Shown here: piece by piece, positions 16,552-25,196 of the stretch
Layout of the letters: each line of letters opens with the position of its first letter
How positions within the stretch are numbered: position 1 is the first letter of the stretch
Source of the DNA: CAAGNP01 sp045595965
GTDB lineage: Bacteria; Bacteroidota; Bacteroidia; Bacteroidales; UBA932
Reading direction: 5' to 3'
NCBI GenBank assembly: GCA_045595965.1
Contig: JAZOBN010000008.1
Location: forward strand, 1-64,000
DNA: 64,000 nt
Position numbers and translations under genes: made by a program
Notes under the pieces: generated by a model
Told to the model about the DNA's origin: nothing
The model's input: the letters and a program-made list of their open reading frames with translations, nothing else
The model's database searches: none

Positions 16552-17722
16552 ACCGGCAAACAGGATCAACAATGTCAGCGAATATTATTTCTCAGTCAAG
16601 CTGAAAGAGATAGCGAAGATGAATGGAGATGGTGCTGATGTAATAAATCTCGGTATCGGAAGCCCCGATCTCCCCCCTGCCCCAGAGGTTATATCCGCAC
16701 TTGCTGAAGATGCCTCTGATCCCAAAGGACACGGATATCAGCCATATATAGGAACCCCACAGTTGAGAAGAGCATTTGCAGATTGGTATAAGAAATGGTA
16801 CAATACAGACCTCAATCCAGACAATGAGATTCTCCCCCTTATCGGGAGCAAGGAGGGGATAATGCACATTTCGATGGCATTTGTTAATGAAGGTGACTCA
16901 GTTCTGGTTCCAAATCCCGGTTACCCCACCTACTCCTCTGTCTCCAGACTTGTAGGGGCAAACATCATCACATACTCCCTTGATGAGCAAAACTCCTGGG
17001 AGCCCGATTTTGATGATCTGGAAAGAAGGGATGCAAGCGGAGAGATAGACCTTTCATCTGTCAGACTTATGTGGTGCAATTACCCCAATATGCCGACAGG
17101 GGCAAATGCAACCATCACCCTGTTTGAGAGACTAGTCTCATTCGGGAAAAAACACAATATCATCATTTGTCATGACAATCCATACAGTTTTATACTCAAT
17201 GACAAGCCTCTCAGCATCTTCATGGCAGAGGGGGCAAAAGAGATCTGTATCGAGCTCAACTCCTTGAGTAAAAGTCACAACATGCCAGGATGGAGAATCG
17301 GGATGGTTGCCTCAAATCCCCAATTTATCGGATGGATTCTGAGGGTTAAAAGCAATATGGACTCCGGGATGTTCCGTCCGCTGCAGATGGCGGCTGCTAA
17401 AGCATTATCACTCCCAGATTACTGGTACAAAGGGATGAATGACGTATATAGGAAGAGAAGGGTGCTTGCCGGAAAAATCCTGCAAAGTGTTGGGGCAAAA
17501 TTTGAGAGCAACCAGGTAGGATTGTTCCTTTGGGGGAAAATTGAAGGGCAAAGAGGGGTCGATTTATGCGATGAGATTCTCTACAATGCAAAAGTATTCA
17601 TCACACCAGGATTCATCTTCGGTTCTAATGGTGAGAACTACATCAGAGTTTCATTGTGTGCTGATGAAGCAACACTGGAGAGGGCATTACAACGTATCGA
17701 AAATTATAATTCAAATAAATAA
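16538..17722 (+). CDS. Aminotransferase, probably aromatic
   Basis: Class I PLP aminotransferase, 394 aa from the ATG at 16538, which has GGAGG at 16524-16528 at good spacing. The ATG at 16529 three codons upstream touches that site and is less likely. It overlaps pheA by 14 bases. Motifs: NLGIGSPDLPP, NPGYPTYSSV, WCNYPNMPTGANAT, CHDNPYSFIL (PLP ring contacts) and Lys in SLSKSHNMPGWRIGM. Position between pheA and the DAHP synthase strongly suggests transamination of phenylpyruvate and hydroxyphenylpyruvate, the last step to Phe and Tyr. The motif pattern also resembles LL-diaminopimelate and alanine aminotransferases, so specificity is inferred. Confidence 0.93.
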   Translation: MKEIKPANRINNVSEYYFSVKLKEIAKMNGDGADVINLGIGSPDLPPAPEVISALAEDASDPKGHGYQPYIGTPQLRRAFADWYKKWYNTDLNPDNEILPLIGSKEGIMHISMAFVNEGDSVLVPNPGYPTYSSVSRLVGANIITYSLDEQNSWEPDFDDLERRDASGEIDLSSVRLMWCNYPNMPTGANATITLFERLVSFGKKHNIIICHDNPYSFILNDKPLSIFMAEGAKEICIELNSLSKSHNMPGWRIGMVASNPQFIGWILRVKSNMDSGMFRPLQMAAAKALSLPDYWYKGMNDVYRKRRVLAGKILQSVGAKFESNQVGLFLWGKIEGQRGVDLCDEILYNAKVFITPGFIFGSNGENYIRVSLCADEATLERALQRIENYNSNK

Positions 17723-17724
17723 CT

Positions 17725-18777
17725 ATGGAGATCAAGAAGTTATTGTTTCCAAATGCAAACAACGAGCGTCCTGTAATAATAGCAGGACCATGCAGTGCAG
17801 AGAGCAGGGATCAGGTATTGAAAACAGCAGAAGGACTTTCCCGCTGTGGTGTAAAAATTTTCAGGGCAGGGGTCTGGAAACCCCGTACAAAACCGGGGGG
17901 ATTTGAGGGGATGGGTACTGTGGCTCTCCCCTGGCTCAAAGAGGTAAAAGAGAAATTCGGAATGTCACTCGCAATAGAAGTAGCAACCAGAGAACATGTA
18001 TTCGAGGCTGTTAAAGCGGGTATAGATATATTGTGGATCGGAGCACGTACAGCAGCTAATCCTTTTGCCATGCAGGATATAGCCGACGCTTTGAAAGGGA
18101 CAGATATCCCTGTACTGGTGAAGAACCCTGTCAATCCCGATATCGAACTCTGGTGCGGAGCACTTGAGAGACTTATGAACGCAGGGGTAAGAAATGTGGG
18201 TGTAATACACAGGGGGTTCAGCACTTATGATAAGAAATTGTACAGAAATCTCCCTATCTGGCATATCCCGATTGAATTAAGGAGGAGATTTCCGGAGATT
18301 ACCATGATTTGTGACCCGAGTCATATCGGTGGGAAGAGGGAACTTGTTGCCCCTATCTCCCAACAGGCAATGGAACTCAAATTCGATGGTCTGATGATCG
18401 AATCACATTGCTCCCCGGATGATGCTCTGAGTGATGCTCAGCAACAGATTACCCCTTCAGTTCTTGACTATATAGTAAAAATGCTTGTCGTGAGAGATAA
18501 TATACACACCACAGAAAACATATCACTTCTTCGTCAGCAGATCGATGAGGTAGATGAACAGATACTGACCCTCCTCGCCAAGAGGACTCAAATTTCTAAG
18601 GAGATAGGGGTATATAAGAAAGAGAATAAAATGCCTGTTCTCCAGCCCGGACGTTACAATGAAATCCTGGAAGAGAGGGTAAACAAAGGGGTCCAACTCG
18701 ACCTTGACAGAGAATTTGTCCTGGCAATAATGAAAAGTATCCACGAAGAATCTGTAAGAATTCAGTTATCTTTGTAG
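17725..18777 (+). CDS. DAHP synthase-chorismate mutase fusion
   Basis: Bifunctional enzyme, 350 aa. Residues 1-258 are a type I-beta/KDO8P-like DAHP synthase (first step of the shikimate pathway) with IAGPCSAES, WKPRTKPGGFEG, DPSHIGGKRE and IESHCSPDDALSDAQQQ carrying the metal and PEP ligands. Residues about 262-350 are an AroQ-class chorismate mutase, ENISLLRQQIDEVDEQIL with IGVYKKENK and the C-terminal helix. The fusion lets prephenate control entry into the pathway in related enzymes. It thus provides both the first common step and the branch to prephenate used by PheA and TyrA in the same operon. Confidence 0.96.
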   Translation: MEIKKLLFPNANNERPVIIAGPCSAESRDQVLKTAEGLSRCGVKIFRAGVWKPRTKPGGFEGMGTVALPWLKEVKEKFGMSLAIEVATREHVFEAVKAGIDILWIGARTAANPFAMQDIADALKGTDIPVLVKNPVNPDIELWCGALERLMNAGVRNVGVIHRGFSTYDKKLYRNLPIWHIPIELRRRFPEITMICDPSHIGGKRELVAPISQQAMELKFDGLMIESHCSPDDALSDAQQQITPSVLDYIVKMLVVRDNIHTTENISLLRQQIDEVDEQILTLLAKRTQISKEIGVYKKENKMPVLQPGRYNEILEERVNKGVQLDLDREFVLAIMKSIHEESVRIQLSL

Positions 18778-18796
18778 GATTAAAACAGGGTTATGA

Positions 18797-19999
18797 ATGA
18801 AATCGATTAAAGAACTCTACAGAATTGGTATCGGTCCCTCCAGCAGCCACACCATGGCACCAAGAAGGGCATCCGAGATCTTTCTTGGAAGATATCCTGG
18901 TGCAGAAAAGTATATTGTCACTTTGTACGGAAGTCTTGCTGCTACCGGCAAGGGACACATGACCGACAAAGCAATCACAGATATACTCTCCCCTGTAGCA
19001 CCAGTCGAAATAGTGTGGAGATCTGACATATTTCCCACATTCCACCCCAACGGGATGAAATTTGAAGCGATAACAGGGGGAGAAACTGTTGGAGAATGGA
19101 TTGTTTATAGCATTGGCGGAGGTGCCTTGGCTGAAGAGGGTGTCAGACAGGAGCCAAGTCCCGATATCTATAATATGTCATCAATGACAGAGATCCTTGA
19201 GTGGTGTGAAAAGACAGGTCGTTCATATTGGGAATATGTGAAGATGTGTGAAGGACCTTCCATCTGGGAATACCTGGCTGAGGTGTGGAAGACAATGCGT
19301 GAAGCAGTAGAGAGAGGTCTTGACCACGAAGGTGTTCTCCCCGGACCATTGAATTTGAGGAGAAAGGCATCAACTTACCATATCAAAGCAAGCGGATACA
19401 AAACTAACCTCCGTTCAAGAGGTCTTGTCTTCTCCTATGCCCTTGCTGTGAGTGAGGAGAATGCCTCCGGAGGAAAGATTGTAACTGCCCCCACTTGCGG
19501 TTCAAGCGGAGTCCTTCCGGCAGTACTCTATCACCTTCAGGAGAGCAGGGAATTCAGCGATATGAAAATTTACAGGGCACTTGCTACTGCTGGAATTATC
19601 GGAAATATTGTCAAGCACAATGCCTCCATTTCTGGCGCAGAAGCCGGGTGTCAGGCAGAGGTTGGTGTTGCATGTTCAATGGCATCTGCTGCCGCATGCC
19701 AACTTTTCGGAGGGAGCCCGGCTCAGATAGAATATGCTGCAGAAATGGGACTTGAACACCACCTTGGGATGACATGCGACCCCGTATGCGGACTTGTTCA
19801 GATCCCTTGCATTGAGAGGAATGCCTATGCTGCTGCCAGAGCTCTTGACTCGAACATATACTCTACATTTTCAGATGGTATCCACAGAGTATCTTTCGAT
19901 AAAGTGGTAGAGGTGATGAAACAGACAGGAAACGATCTCCCATCACTATATAAAGAGACAGGAACCGGAGGTTTGGCCAAAGACTACAGACAAATGTAA
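18797..19999 (+). CDS. sdaA: L-serine ammonia-lyase (iron-sulfur)
   Basis: Deaminates L-serine to pyruvate and ammonia using a [4Fe-4S] cluster. 400 aa, single chain with the beta domain first (GIGPSSSHTMAPRRA) and the alpha domain after about residue 170 (PTCGSSGVLPAVLYH, CDPVCGLVQIPCIERNAYAA carrying the cluster cysteines). It follows the DAHP synthase by 19 bases. TATCTTTG at 18767-18774, inside the end of the previous gene, matches a -7 box but lacks a -33, so an internal promoter is only possible. Why serine breakdown sits in the aromatic operon is unclear; supply of pyruvate/PEP is one idea. Confidence 0.95.
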   Translation: MKSIKELYRIGIGPSSSHTMAPRRASEIFLGRYPGAEKYIVTLYGSLAATGKGHMTDKAITDILSPVAPVEIVWRSDIFPTFHPNGMKFEAITGGETVGEWIVYSIGGGALAEEGVRQEPSPDIYNMSSMTEILEWCEKTGRSYWEYVKMCEGPSIWEYLAEVWKTMREAVERGLDHEGVLPGPLNLRRKASTYHIKASGYKTNLRSRGLVFSYALAVSEENASGGKIVTAPTCGSSGVLPAVLYHLQESREFSDMKIYRALATAGIIGNIVKHNASISGAEAGCQAEVGVACSMASAAACQLFGGSPAQIEYAAEMGLEHHLGMTCDPVCGLVQIPCIERNAYAAARALDSNIYSTFSDGIHRVSFDKVVEVMKQTGNDLPSLYKETGTGGLAKDYRQM

Positions 20000-20009
20000 A
20001 TTTATTTAT

Positions 20010-20660
20010 ATGAAGAGCTTGAAAGTAAAAAAAATAGAAGGGAAATACAACGATCCCCGACAGCTGCCATCATTGATGGATGAGAGAGGAATTGAGTTCA
20101 ACGATATAAACGTCATCAACTGGAAAGAGCACCCATATTGCCCTGAAGTAAAATTCCGCATCGCCTATAGTGATGATGCTATAATGTTGCACTACAAAGT
20201 AAAAGAGGCTTCAGTAAAAGCAACCTGGGGTGAAGATAATGGAAATGTATGGACCGACTCCTGCGTGGAATTTTTCTCTATCCCTGCAAATGACGGTATC
20301 TACTACAATTTTGAATGCAACTGCATCGGTACCGTTCTGATCGGATCCGGAGCGGAGAGAAAAGGGAGAATCAGAGGTGGCAAAGAGGTTACCGACCAGA
20401 TTTTAAGATGGTCAAGTCTTGGCAGGGAAACTTTTGAAGAGAGAATTGGGGAGACTGAGTGGGAAATAGCAATCATTTTGCCATTCAAAGTGTTCTTCAG
20501 GCAAGAGATCAAATCGATGGATGGGGCTGTAATCAAAGCCAACTTCTACAAATGTGGTGATGATCTCCAGACTCCTCACTTTGTCTCATGGAATCCTATA
20601 GGGACTGAGAAACCTGCATTTCATGCACCAGATTACTTCGGAACACTATATTTTGAATAG
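20010..20660 (+). CDS. CBM9-like protein, cytoplasmic paralogue
   Basis: 216 aa. The core NDINVINWKEHPYCPEVKFRI-type start, an HYKVKEASVKA strand, DSCVEFF, NDGIYYNFECNCIG and NFYKCGDDLQTPHFVSW resemble Bacteroidetes proteins annotated as carbohydrate-binding family 9-like (a DOMON-type beta sandwich). No signal peptide, so it appears cytoplasmic. The next gene is a paralogue, roughly half identical by eye over the whole core but with a signal peptide. Both lie between sdaA and tyrA with gaps of 10, 2 and 3 bases. Function unknown; ligand not predictable. Confidence 0.8.
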   Translation: MKSLKVKKIEGKYNDPRQLPSLMDERGIEFNDINVINWKEHPYCPEVKFRIAYSDDAIMLHYKVKEASVKATWGEDNGNVWTDSCVEFFSIPANDGIYYNFECNCIGTVLIGSGAERKGRIRGGKEVTDQILRWSSLGRETFEERIGETEWEIAIILPFKVFFRQEIKSMDGAVIKANFYKCGDDLQTPHFVSWNPIGTEKPAFHAPDYFGTLYFE

Positions 20661-20662
20661 CA

Positions 20663-21376
20663 ATGTTCAGACAGGCACTGTTAATATTATTTCTGTCCCT
20701 CTCATTTTGCGATATTTCTGCACAACGTAAAGAGATGGATGTAGAGAAGATCGATTCAGTCATTGGCGATCCCTCTCTCGTAATCTCCTTGCTCGATTCT
20801 AACCAGGTCACTTTCAACACCATTGAGTCAATAAATTGGGAACAATATCCATATTGCCCCGATGTAAAGTTCCGTATCGCATATACAAGCAGTTCCATCC
20901 TGCTACATTTCAAAGTGGATGAAAAGAGTGTAAGGGGAATATATGCAGAAGACAACAAGCCTGTTTACAAAGATTCATGTGTCGAATTCTTCATCTCACC
21001 TTCAAATGACGGCACCTACTACAACATTGAGTGCAATTGCATAGGTTACATCCTTATGTGTTGCAGAGGTGGTGGGAAGAGAGAGGAGATCGCGCCATTG
21101 GAGAGTGTGGAAAAAATTCTCAGATGGTCAACTCTTGGCAGAGATCCCTTTGAAGAGAGGGTGGAGGATACAGAGTGGGAACTTGCATTGATTATCCCTT
21201 TCGACTCCTTTTTCAGACACTCTGTTGAGTCCATGGATGGCATGGAGGTATCGGCTAATTTCTACAAATGTGGAAATGACCTGAAGGATCCACACTACAT
21301 CACATGGTCCCCTATTCCGACAGAGAGGGTAACATTCCATAATCCACAATATTTCGGCAAATTAAATTTCAAATAA
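20663..21376 (+). CDS. CBM9-like protein, exported paralogue
   Basis: 237 aa; residues 1-20 (MFRQALLILFLSLSFCDISA) form a signal peptide cut before Gln, so the protein is periplasmic or lipid-free on the surface. The rest repeats the previous gene: INWEQYPYCPDVKFRIAY, DSCVEFFISPSNDGTYYNIECNCIG, ILRWSTLGRDPFEERV, NFYKCGNDLKDPHYITW and FHNPQYFGKLNFK. Shared Cys positions in ECNCIG and YKCG may bind a ligand or pair. It most likely arose by tandem duplication and then the two copies took different compartments. Function unknown. Confidence 0.8.
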   Translation: MFRQALLILFLSLSFCDISAQRKEMDVEKIDSVIGDPSLVISLLDSNQVTFNTIESINWEQYPYCPDVKFRIAYTSSSILLHFKVDEKSVRGIYAEDNKPVYKDSCVEFFISPSNDGTYYNIECNCIGYILMCCRGGGKREEIAPLESVEKILRWSTLGRDPFEERVEDTEWELALIIPFDSFFRHSVESMDGMEVSANFYKCGNDLKDPHYITWSPIPTERVTFHNPQYFGKLNFK

Positions 21377-21379
21377 ACT

Positions 21380-22156
21380 ATGAGAATACTGATTCTTGGC
21401 GCAGGGAAAATGGGTTCATTTTTCACAGATCTTTTGAGCTTTCGTCACGAGGTGGCTGTTCTTGAGAAAGATCCCCAAAAACTCCGTTTCATGTACAACA
21501 CATTGAGGTTTACATCGGTAGATGAAGTGGATGAATTCCAGCCCGAACTTGTATTGAATTGTGTAACTCTCAGCAAGACTATCGAAGCATACAAAGATGT
21601 TTTGCCACACATACCGTCTGACTGTATTATTGCCGATATAGCTTCTGTCAAAACAGATCTGAAAGAGTTTTACCACTCTTCAGGTTACCGTTATACATCT
21701 GTCCACCCGATGTTCGGCCCCACTTTTGCCAATCTCGGGAACCTCCAGAGAGAGAATGCTATCATCATAAACGAATCCGGATGTGACCAGGATGGGGTAA
21801 ATTTTTTCAGAGATTTGTTCTGTTCTCTCAAGCTCAATGTACGTGAATACACCTTTCAGGAACATGATGAAGTGGTGGCATATTCACTCTCTATCCCATT
21901 TGCATCCACCCTTGTATTCGGGTCAATTATGAAGCCTCAGGAGGTGCCTGGAACAACATTCAAAAAACATCTTGCTATCGCTCACGGGTTGTTGAGTGAG
22001 GATGATTATCTCCTTACCGAAATTCTCTTCAACCCACACACTCCAGATCAGTTGCAGGGTATAATCGACAAGTTGCAAGAACTTAAATCGATTGTAGATA
22101 TAAAAGACAGTGCCCGAATGAAAGCTTTTCTTGACGATGTCAGGGCTAGAGTATAA
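21380..22156 (+). CDS. tyrA: Prephenate dehydrogenase
   Basis: Oxidative decarboxylation of prephenate to 4-hydroxyphenylpyruvate for tyrosine. 258 aa, shorter than proteobacterial TyrA and without a fused mutase or ACT domain. Rossmann NAD-binding motif ILGAGKMGSFF at the N terminus, ADIASVKTDLKEFY and the active-site SVHPMFGPTFANL; the C-terminal helical dimer domain includes EEHDEVVAYSLSIPF-type sequence (seen as QEHDEVVAYSLSIPF). It completes the Phe/Tyr branch: DAHP synthase-mutase, PheA, TyrA and the aminotransferase all lie under the same attenuator. Confidence 0.94.
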   Translation: MRILILGAGKMGSFFTDLLSFRHEVAVLEKDPQKLRFMYNTLRFTSVDEVDEFQPELVLNCVTLSKTIEAYKDVLPHIPSDCIIADIASVKTDLKEFYHSSGYRYTSVHPMFGPTFANLGNLQRENAIIINESGCDQDGVNFFRDLFCSLKLNVREYTFQEHDEVVAYSLSIPFASTLVFGSIMKPQEVPGTTFKKHLAIAHGLLSEDDYLLTEILFNPHTPDQLQGIIDKLQELKSIVDIKDSARMKAFLDDVRARV

Positions 22157-22179
22157 ACATTTTCTTAAAGGACAGCTAT

Positions 22180-23283
22180 ATGAATATTCAACCAAAACCC
22201 CACTATCTTATACTCGATGCCTTGCGTGGCGTAGCAGCCATGCTTGTTATCTGGTATCACGTATTTGAAGCATTCGCAACCTCCCCTTTTGACCAGAAGT
22301 TCAACCATGGATATATGGCTGTTGACTTTTTTTTCCTGCTATCCGGTTTTGTAATCAGTTATGCTTATGATGACAGGTGGAAAAACAATAAACTCTCTCT
22401 TGGAGAATTCTTCAAAAGGAGACTTATACGGTTGCATCCGATGGTTGTTTTCGGGGCTATACTCGGAATGGTAACTTTCTTCATCCAAGGGGGTGTTCAG
22501 TGGGACGGGACCCATATAGAGGGTTGGAAAGTGGTTATTGCTATGGTATGCACCATGTTTTTGCTCCCCGCAATTCCAGGGACGCTATCTGAGGTGCGTG
22601 GAAACGGTGAGATGTTTCCCCTTAACGGTCCCAATTGGTCGCTGTTCTTCGAATATATAGGAAACATAGTTTATGCCCTGTGCATCAGAAGACTATCTAC
22701 AAAGGCACTTGCAGTATTGGTTTGGTTCCTCGGAGTGGGATTAGCTGCTTTTGCCATATGCGATCTGTCTGATGCCTATCATATTGGTGTGGGTTGGACC
22801 ATGGCCGGAAACAACCTTTGGGGCGGTCTGCTGAGGATGATGTTCTCATACTCTGCCGGTATGTTGATAGCAAGAGTTTTCCGCCCGGCAAAAATCAAAG
22901 GGGCATTCTGGATCTGCACTATATCTCTGTTTGTCCTGATGTCTGTTCCCCATTTGGGCCACAAGTTTGGAATAGGATGGCTGAATGGTCTTTATGATTC
23001 TATATGTGTACTGTTTCTATACCCTATAATTCTCTACATCGGTGCATGTGGCACAGTGAATAAAGGGGAGAAATTCTACAAATGGCTGGGTGATATCTCA
23101 TACCCGGTATATATGATCCACTACCCTTTCATGTACCTCTTTTACGCCTGGTGCTGGAGAGATGGTCTCACTTTTGGCCAAGCCTTGCCGATGGCTGTAG
23201 TGGTATTCTTTGGAAGTTTGATATTTGCCCAGATTGTTTTGAAACTATACGACGAACCGATAAGAAGAAGATTACAAAAGTAA
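22180..23283 (+). CDS. Acyltransferase 3 family membrane protein
   Basis: 367 aa integral membrane O-acyltransferase with about ten helices. The family signature is clear: LDALRGVAAMLVIWYHVFEA with the His believed to be catalytic, then GYMAVDFFFLLSGFVISYAYDDRW, FFKRRLIRLHPM and the late LGDISYPVYMIHYP. Members transfer acetyl or other acyl groups to sugars or lipids of the envelope. It is 23 bases after tyrA, the largest gap in the gene run, so it may be expressed with the aromatic genes without a shared pathway. Confidence 0.93.
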   Translation: MNIQPKPHYLILDALRGVAAMLVIWYHVFEAFATSPFDQKFNHGYMAVDFFFLLSGFVISYAYDDRWKNNKLSLGEFFKRRLIRLHPMVVFGAILGMVTFFIQGGVQWDGTHIEGWKVVIAMVCTMFLLPAIPGTLSEVRGNGEMFPLNGPNWSLFFEYIGNIVYALCIRRLSTKALAVLVWFLGVGLAAFAICDLSDAYHIGVGWTMAGNNLWGGLLRMMFSYSAGMLIARVFRPAKIKGAFWICTISLFVLMSVPHLGHKFGIGWLNGLYDSICVLFLYPIILYIGACGTVNKGEKFYKWLGDISYPVYMIHYPFMYLFYAWCWRDGLTFGQALPMAVVVFFGSLIFAQIVLKLYDEPIRRRLQK

Positions 23284-23284
23284 T

Positions 23285-24139
23285 ATGGTAAGAGATTATT
23301 ATCACTTGTCAGACTCATCGGGACTTATCCTCGAAGGTGGTGGAATGCGTGGGGTTTTCACCTGCGGTGTCCTTGATTGTTTTATGGACAAGGGGATCCG
23401 TTTCCCATACACCATAGGGGTGAGTGCAGGAGCTTGCAATGGACTCTCATATATGTCCGGGCAACGTGGAAGGGGGAAATTCAGCAATATCGATCTTCTC
23501 GAGAAACACCATTATATCGGATTGCGGCACCTGTTGACCAAAGGGAACATTATGGACTTTGACCTTCTGTTCCACACCTTTCCCGAGGAGATAATCCCCT
23601 ACCATTATGATAAATATGCTGCTTGCAATGAGAGATTCGAAATGGTAACAACAGATTGTCGAACAGGGAAAGCCTGTTACATAGAGGAGAAAAATGACCC
23701 CAAAAGGATAATTGATACAGTAAAAGCATCAAGCACTCTTCCATTTGTATGCCCTATATCCTATGTAGATGGAATTCCTATGCTGGACGGAGGTATTGCA
23801 GATTCAATTCCCCTGCTTCGGGCGAGGGCATTGGGATATGACAATAATATTGTAGTCCTCACCAGAAACAGGGGGTACAGGAAAGGGAACAAACCTAGTA
23901 AACTTCCACCACTATTCTATAGGAAATACCCAAAACTCAGAGAGGCAATATCCCAGAGAAACATACTCTATAACAAGCAAATCTCCCTTGTCGAGGAGCT
24001 TGAAGAGAGGGGTGAACTTTTGGTGATCAGACCAGTAAGGCCCATTGAGGTGGATAGAATGGAAAAAGAGACCTCAAAACTTCTGGCTTTGTACCAGGAG
24101 GGATATGAATGTGCATCCAAAATCAATTTTTCAAAATAA
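23285..24139 (+). CDS. Patatin-like phospholipase
   Basis: 284 aa Ser-Asp dyad lipid hydrolase of the RssA/YjjU type. Oxyanion loop GGGMRGVFTCGVLD, nucleophile Ser in IGVSAGACNG and the Asp in MLDGGIADSIPL are all intact. No signal peptide, so cytoplasmic or inner-leaflet. It starts one base after the acyltransferase gene; together they suggest lipid or envelope acyl turnover, though this is inference. Confidence 0.94.
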   Translation: MVRDYYHLSDSSGLILEGGGMRGVFTCGVLDCFMDKGIRFPYTIGVSAGACNGLSYMSGQRGRGKFSNIDLLEKHHYIGLRHLLTKGNIMDFDLLFHTFPEEIIPYHYDKYAACNERFEMVTTDCRTGKACYIEEKNDPKRIIDTVKASSTLPFVCPISYVDGIPMLDGGIADSIPLLRARALGYDNNIVVLTRNRGYRKGNKPSKLPPLFYRKYPKLREAISQRNILYNKQISLVEELEERGELLVIRPVRPIEVDRMEKETSKLLALYQEGYECASKINFSK

Positions 24140-24143
24140 CACT

Positions 24144-25196
24144 ATGAGAACACCGGTATGTATACTATATATATTCATCCTGTCAACATTATCTTTTATT
24201 GCCTCAGGAGAGAAACCGCATATACATATAATTGCCACCGGTGGGACAATTGCCGGCACATCACTCTCCGGCATCGACACACGATATTCTGCCGGACAAT
24301 TGACAATAGAGGCCCTTCTGAGTGCAGTTCCCCAAATCGGGGAGATTGCACAAATCACTGCAGAACAACTCGTAAATATAGGTTCTCAGGATATTGATGA
24401 AGAGATCTGGATAAAACTCTCCTGCAGGGTAAATGAACTTCTCAACTGTGACGACATTGACGGGATTGTCATCACACACGGCACCGACACAATGGAGGAG
24501 AGTGCATTTTTCCTCCAGCTGACCACCAATTCCACCAAAGCCGTTGTTCTGACAGGGGCAATGAGACCCTCTACCTCCCTCAGTGCAGACGGTCCGTTGA
24601 ATCTGTATAATGCAGTTGCGGTTGCAGCCTGTGCTGACGCATCTGATCGCGGTGTAATGGTCACAATGAACAACTCCATCTTCTCTGCAACAGATGTCAC
24701 CAAGATGCATACTACCGACATAGATGCTTTTCAAGCCCCGGAAAATGGGAAAATAGGTTCAATCACAGGTAGCAAGGTCACTTTCAACACACCCCCATAT
24801 CACCACACGCTGACTTTTCCGATTAAAGATGGTATAACACTTCCAAAGGTTGGAATTGTTTATTCCTACGGAGGAATCGATCCTGATATGGTAACATTCA
24901 TGATTGAGAACAAATACAGGGGGATTGTACATGCAGGTGTAGGGAACGGAAATATCCATAAAAACATATTCCCCATACTGGAGGAAGGGGCCAAAGAGGG
25001 AATATTGATAGTCCGTTCATCCAGGGTTGCAGCAGGTCCTGTCACCCTTGAAAATGAAGTTGATGACAATAAATACCATTTTGTTGCCTCGCAGGGGCTC
25101 AATCCTCAAAAAAGCAGAATTCTCCTGATGCTATCACTTACAAAGACACATAATTGGGAAGAGGTTCAGAGATATTTCAATATGTTTGTACTATGA
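24144..25196 (+). CDS. ansB: Type II (periplasmic) L-asparaginase
   Basis: Hydrolyses L-asparagine (often also glutamine) to aspartate and ammonia. 350 aa from the ATG at 24144, which gives a signal peptide ending near FIASG; longer in-frame starts lie inside the patatin gene. First catalytic Thr in IATGGTIAGTSLSG and second in VITHGTDTMEESAFFL with the conserved Asp; TGAMRPSTSLSADGPLNLYNA follows. It sits directly before a LytS/LytTR pair whose kinase start overlaps its stop by 4 bases, and converges on a cluster with aspartate racemase and a dicarboxylate/amino-acid symporter. Confidence 0.95.
   Translation: MRTPVCILYIFILSTLSFIASGEKPHIHIIATGGTIAGTSLSGIDTRYSAGQLTIEALLSAVPQIGEIAQITAEQLVNIGSQDIDEEIWIKLSCRVNELLNCDDIDGIVITHGTDTMEESAFFLQLTTNSTKAVVLTGAMRPSTSLSADGPLNLYNAVAVAACADASDRGVMVTMNNSIFSATDVTKMHTTDIDAFQAPENGKIGSITGSKVTFNTPPYHHTLTFPIKDGITLPKVGIVYSYGGIDPDMVTFMIENKYRGIVHAGVGNGNIHKNIFPILEEGAKEGILIVRSSRVAAGPVTLENEVDDNKYHFVASQGLNPQKSRILLMLSLTKTHNWEEVQRYFNMFVL

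Noticed and set aside
18767..18774. Internal promoter for sdaA (TATCTTTG)
   Set aside because: The -7 match is exact but it is formed by the last codons of the DAHP synthase gene and has no -33; left as a possibility only.
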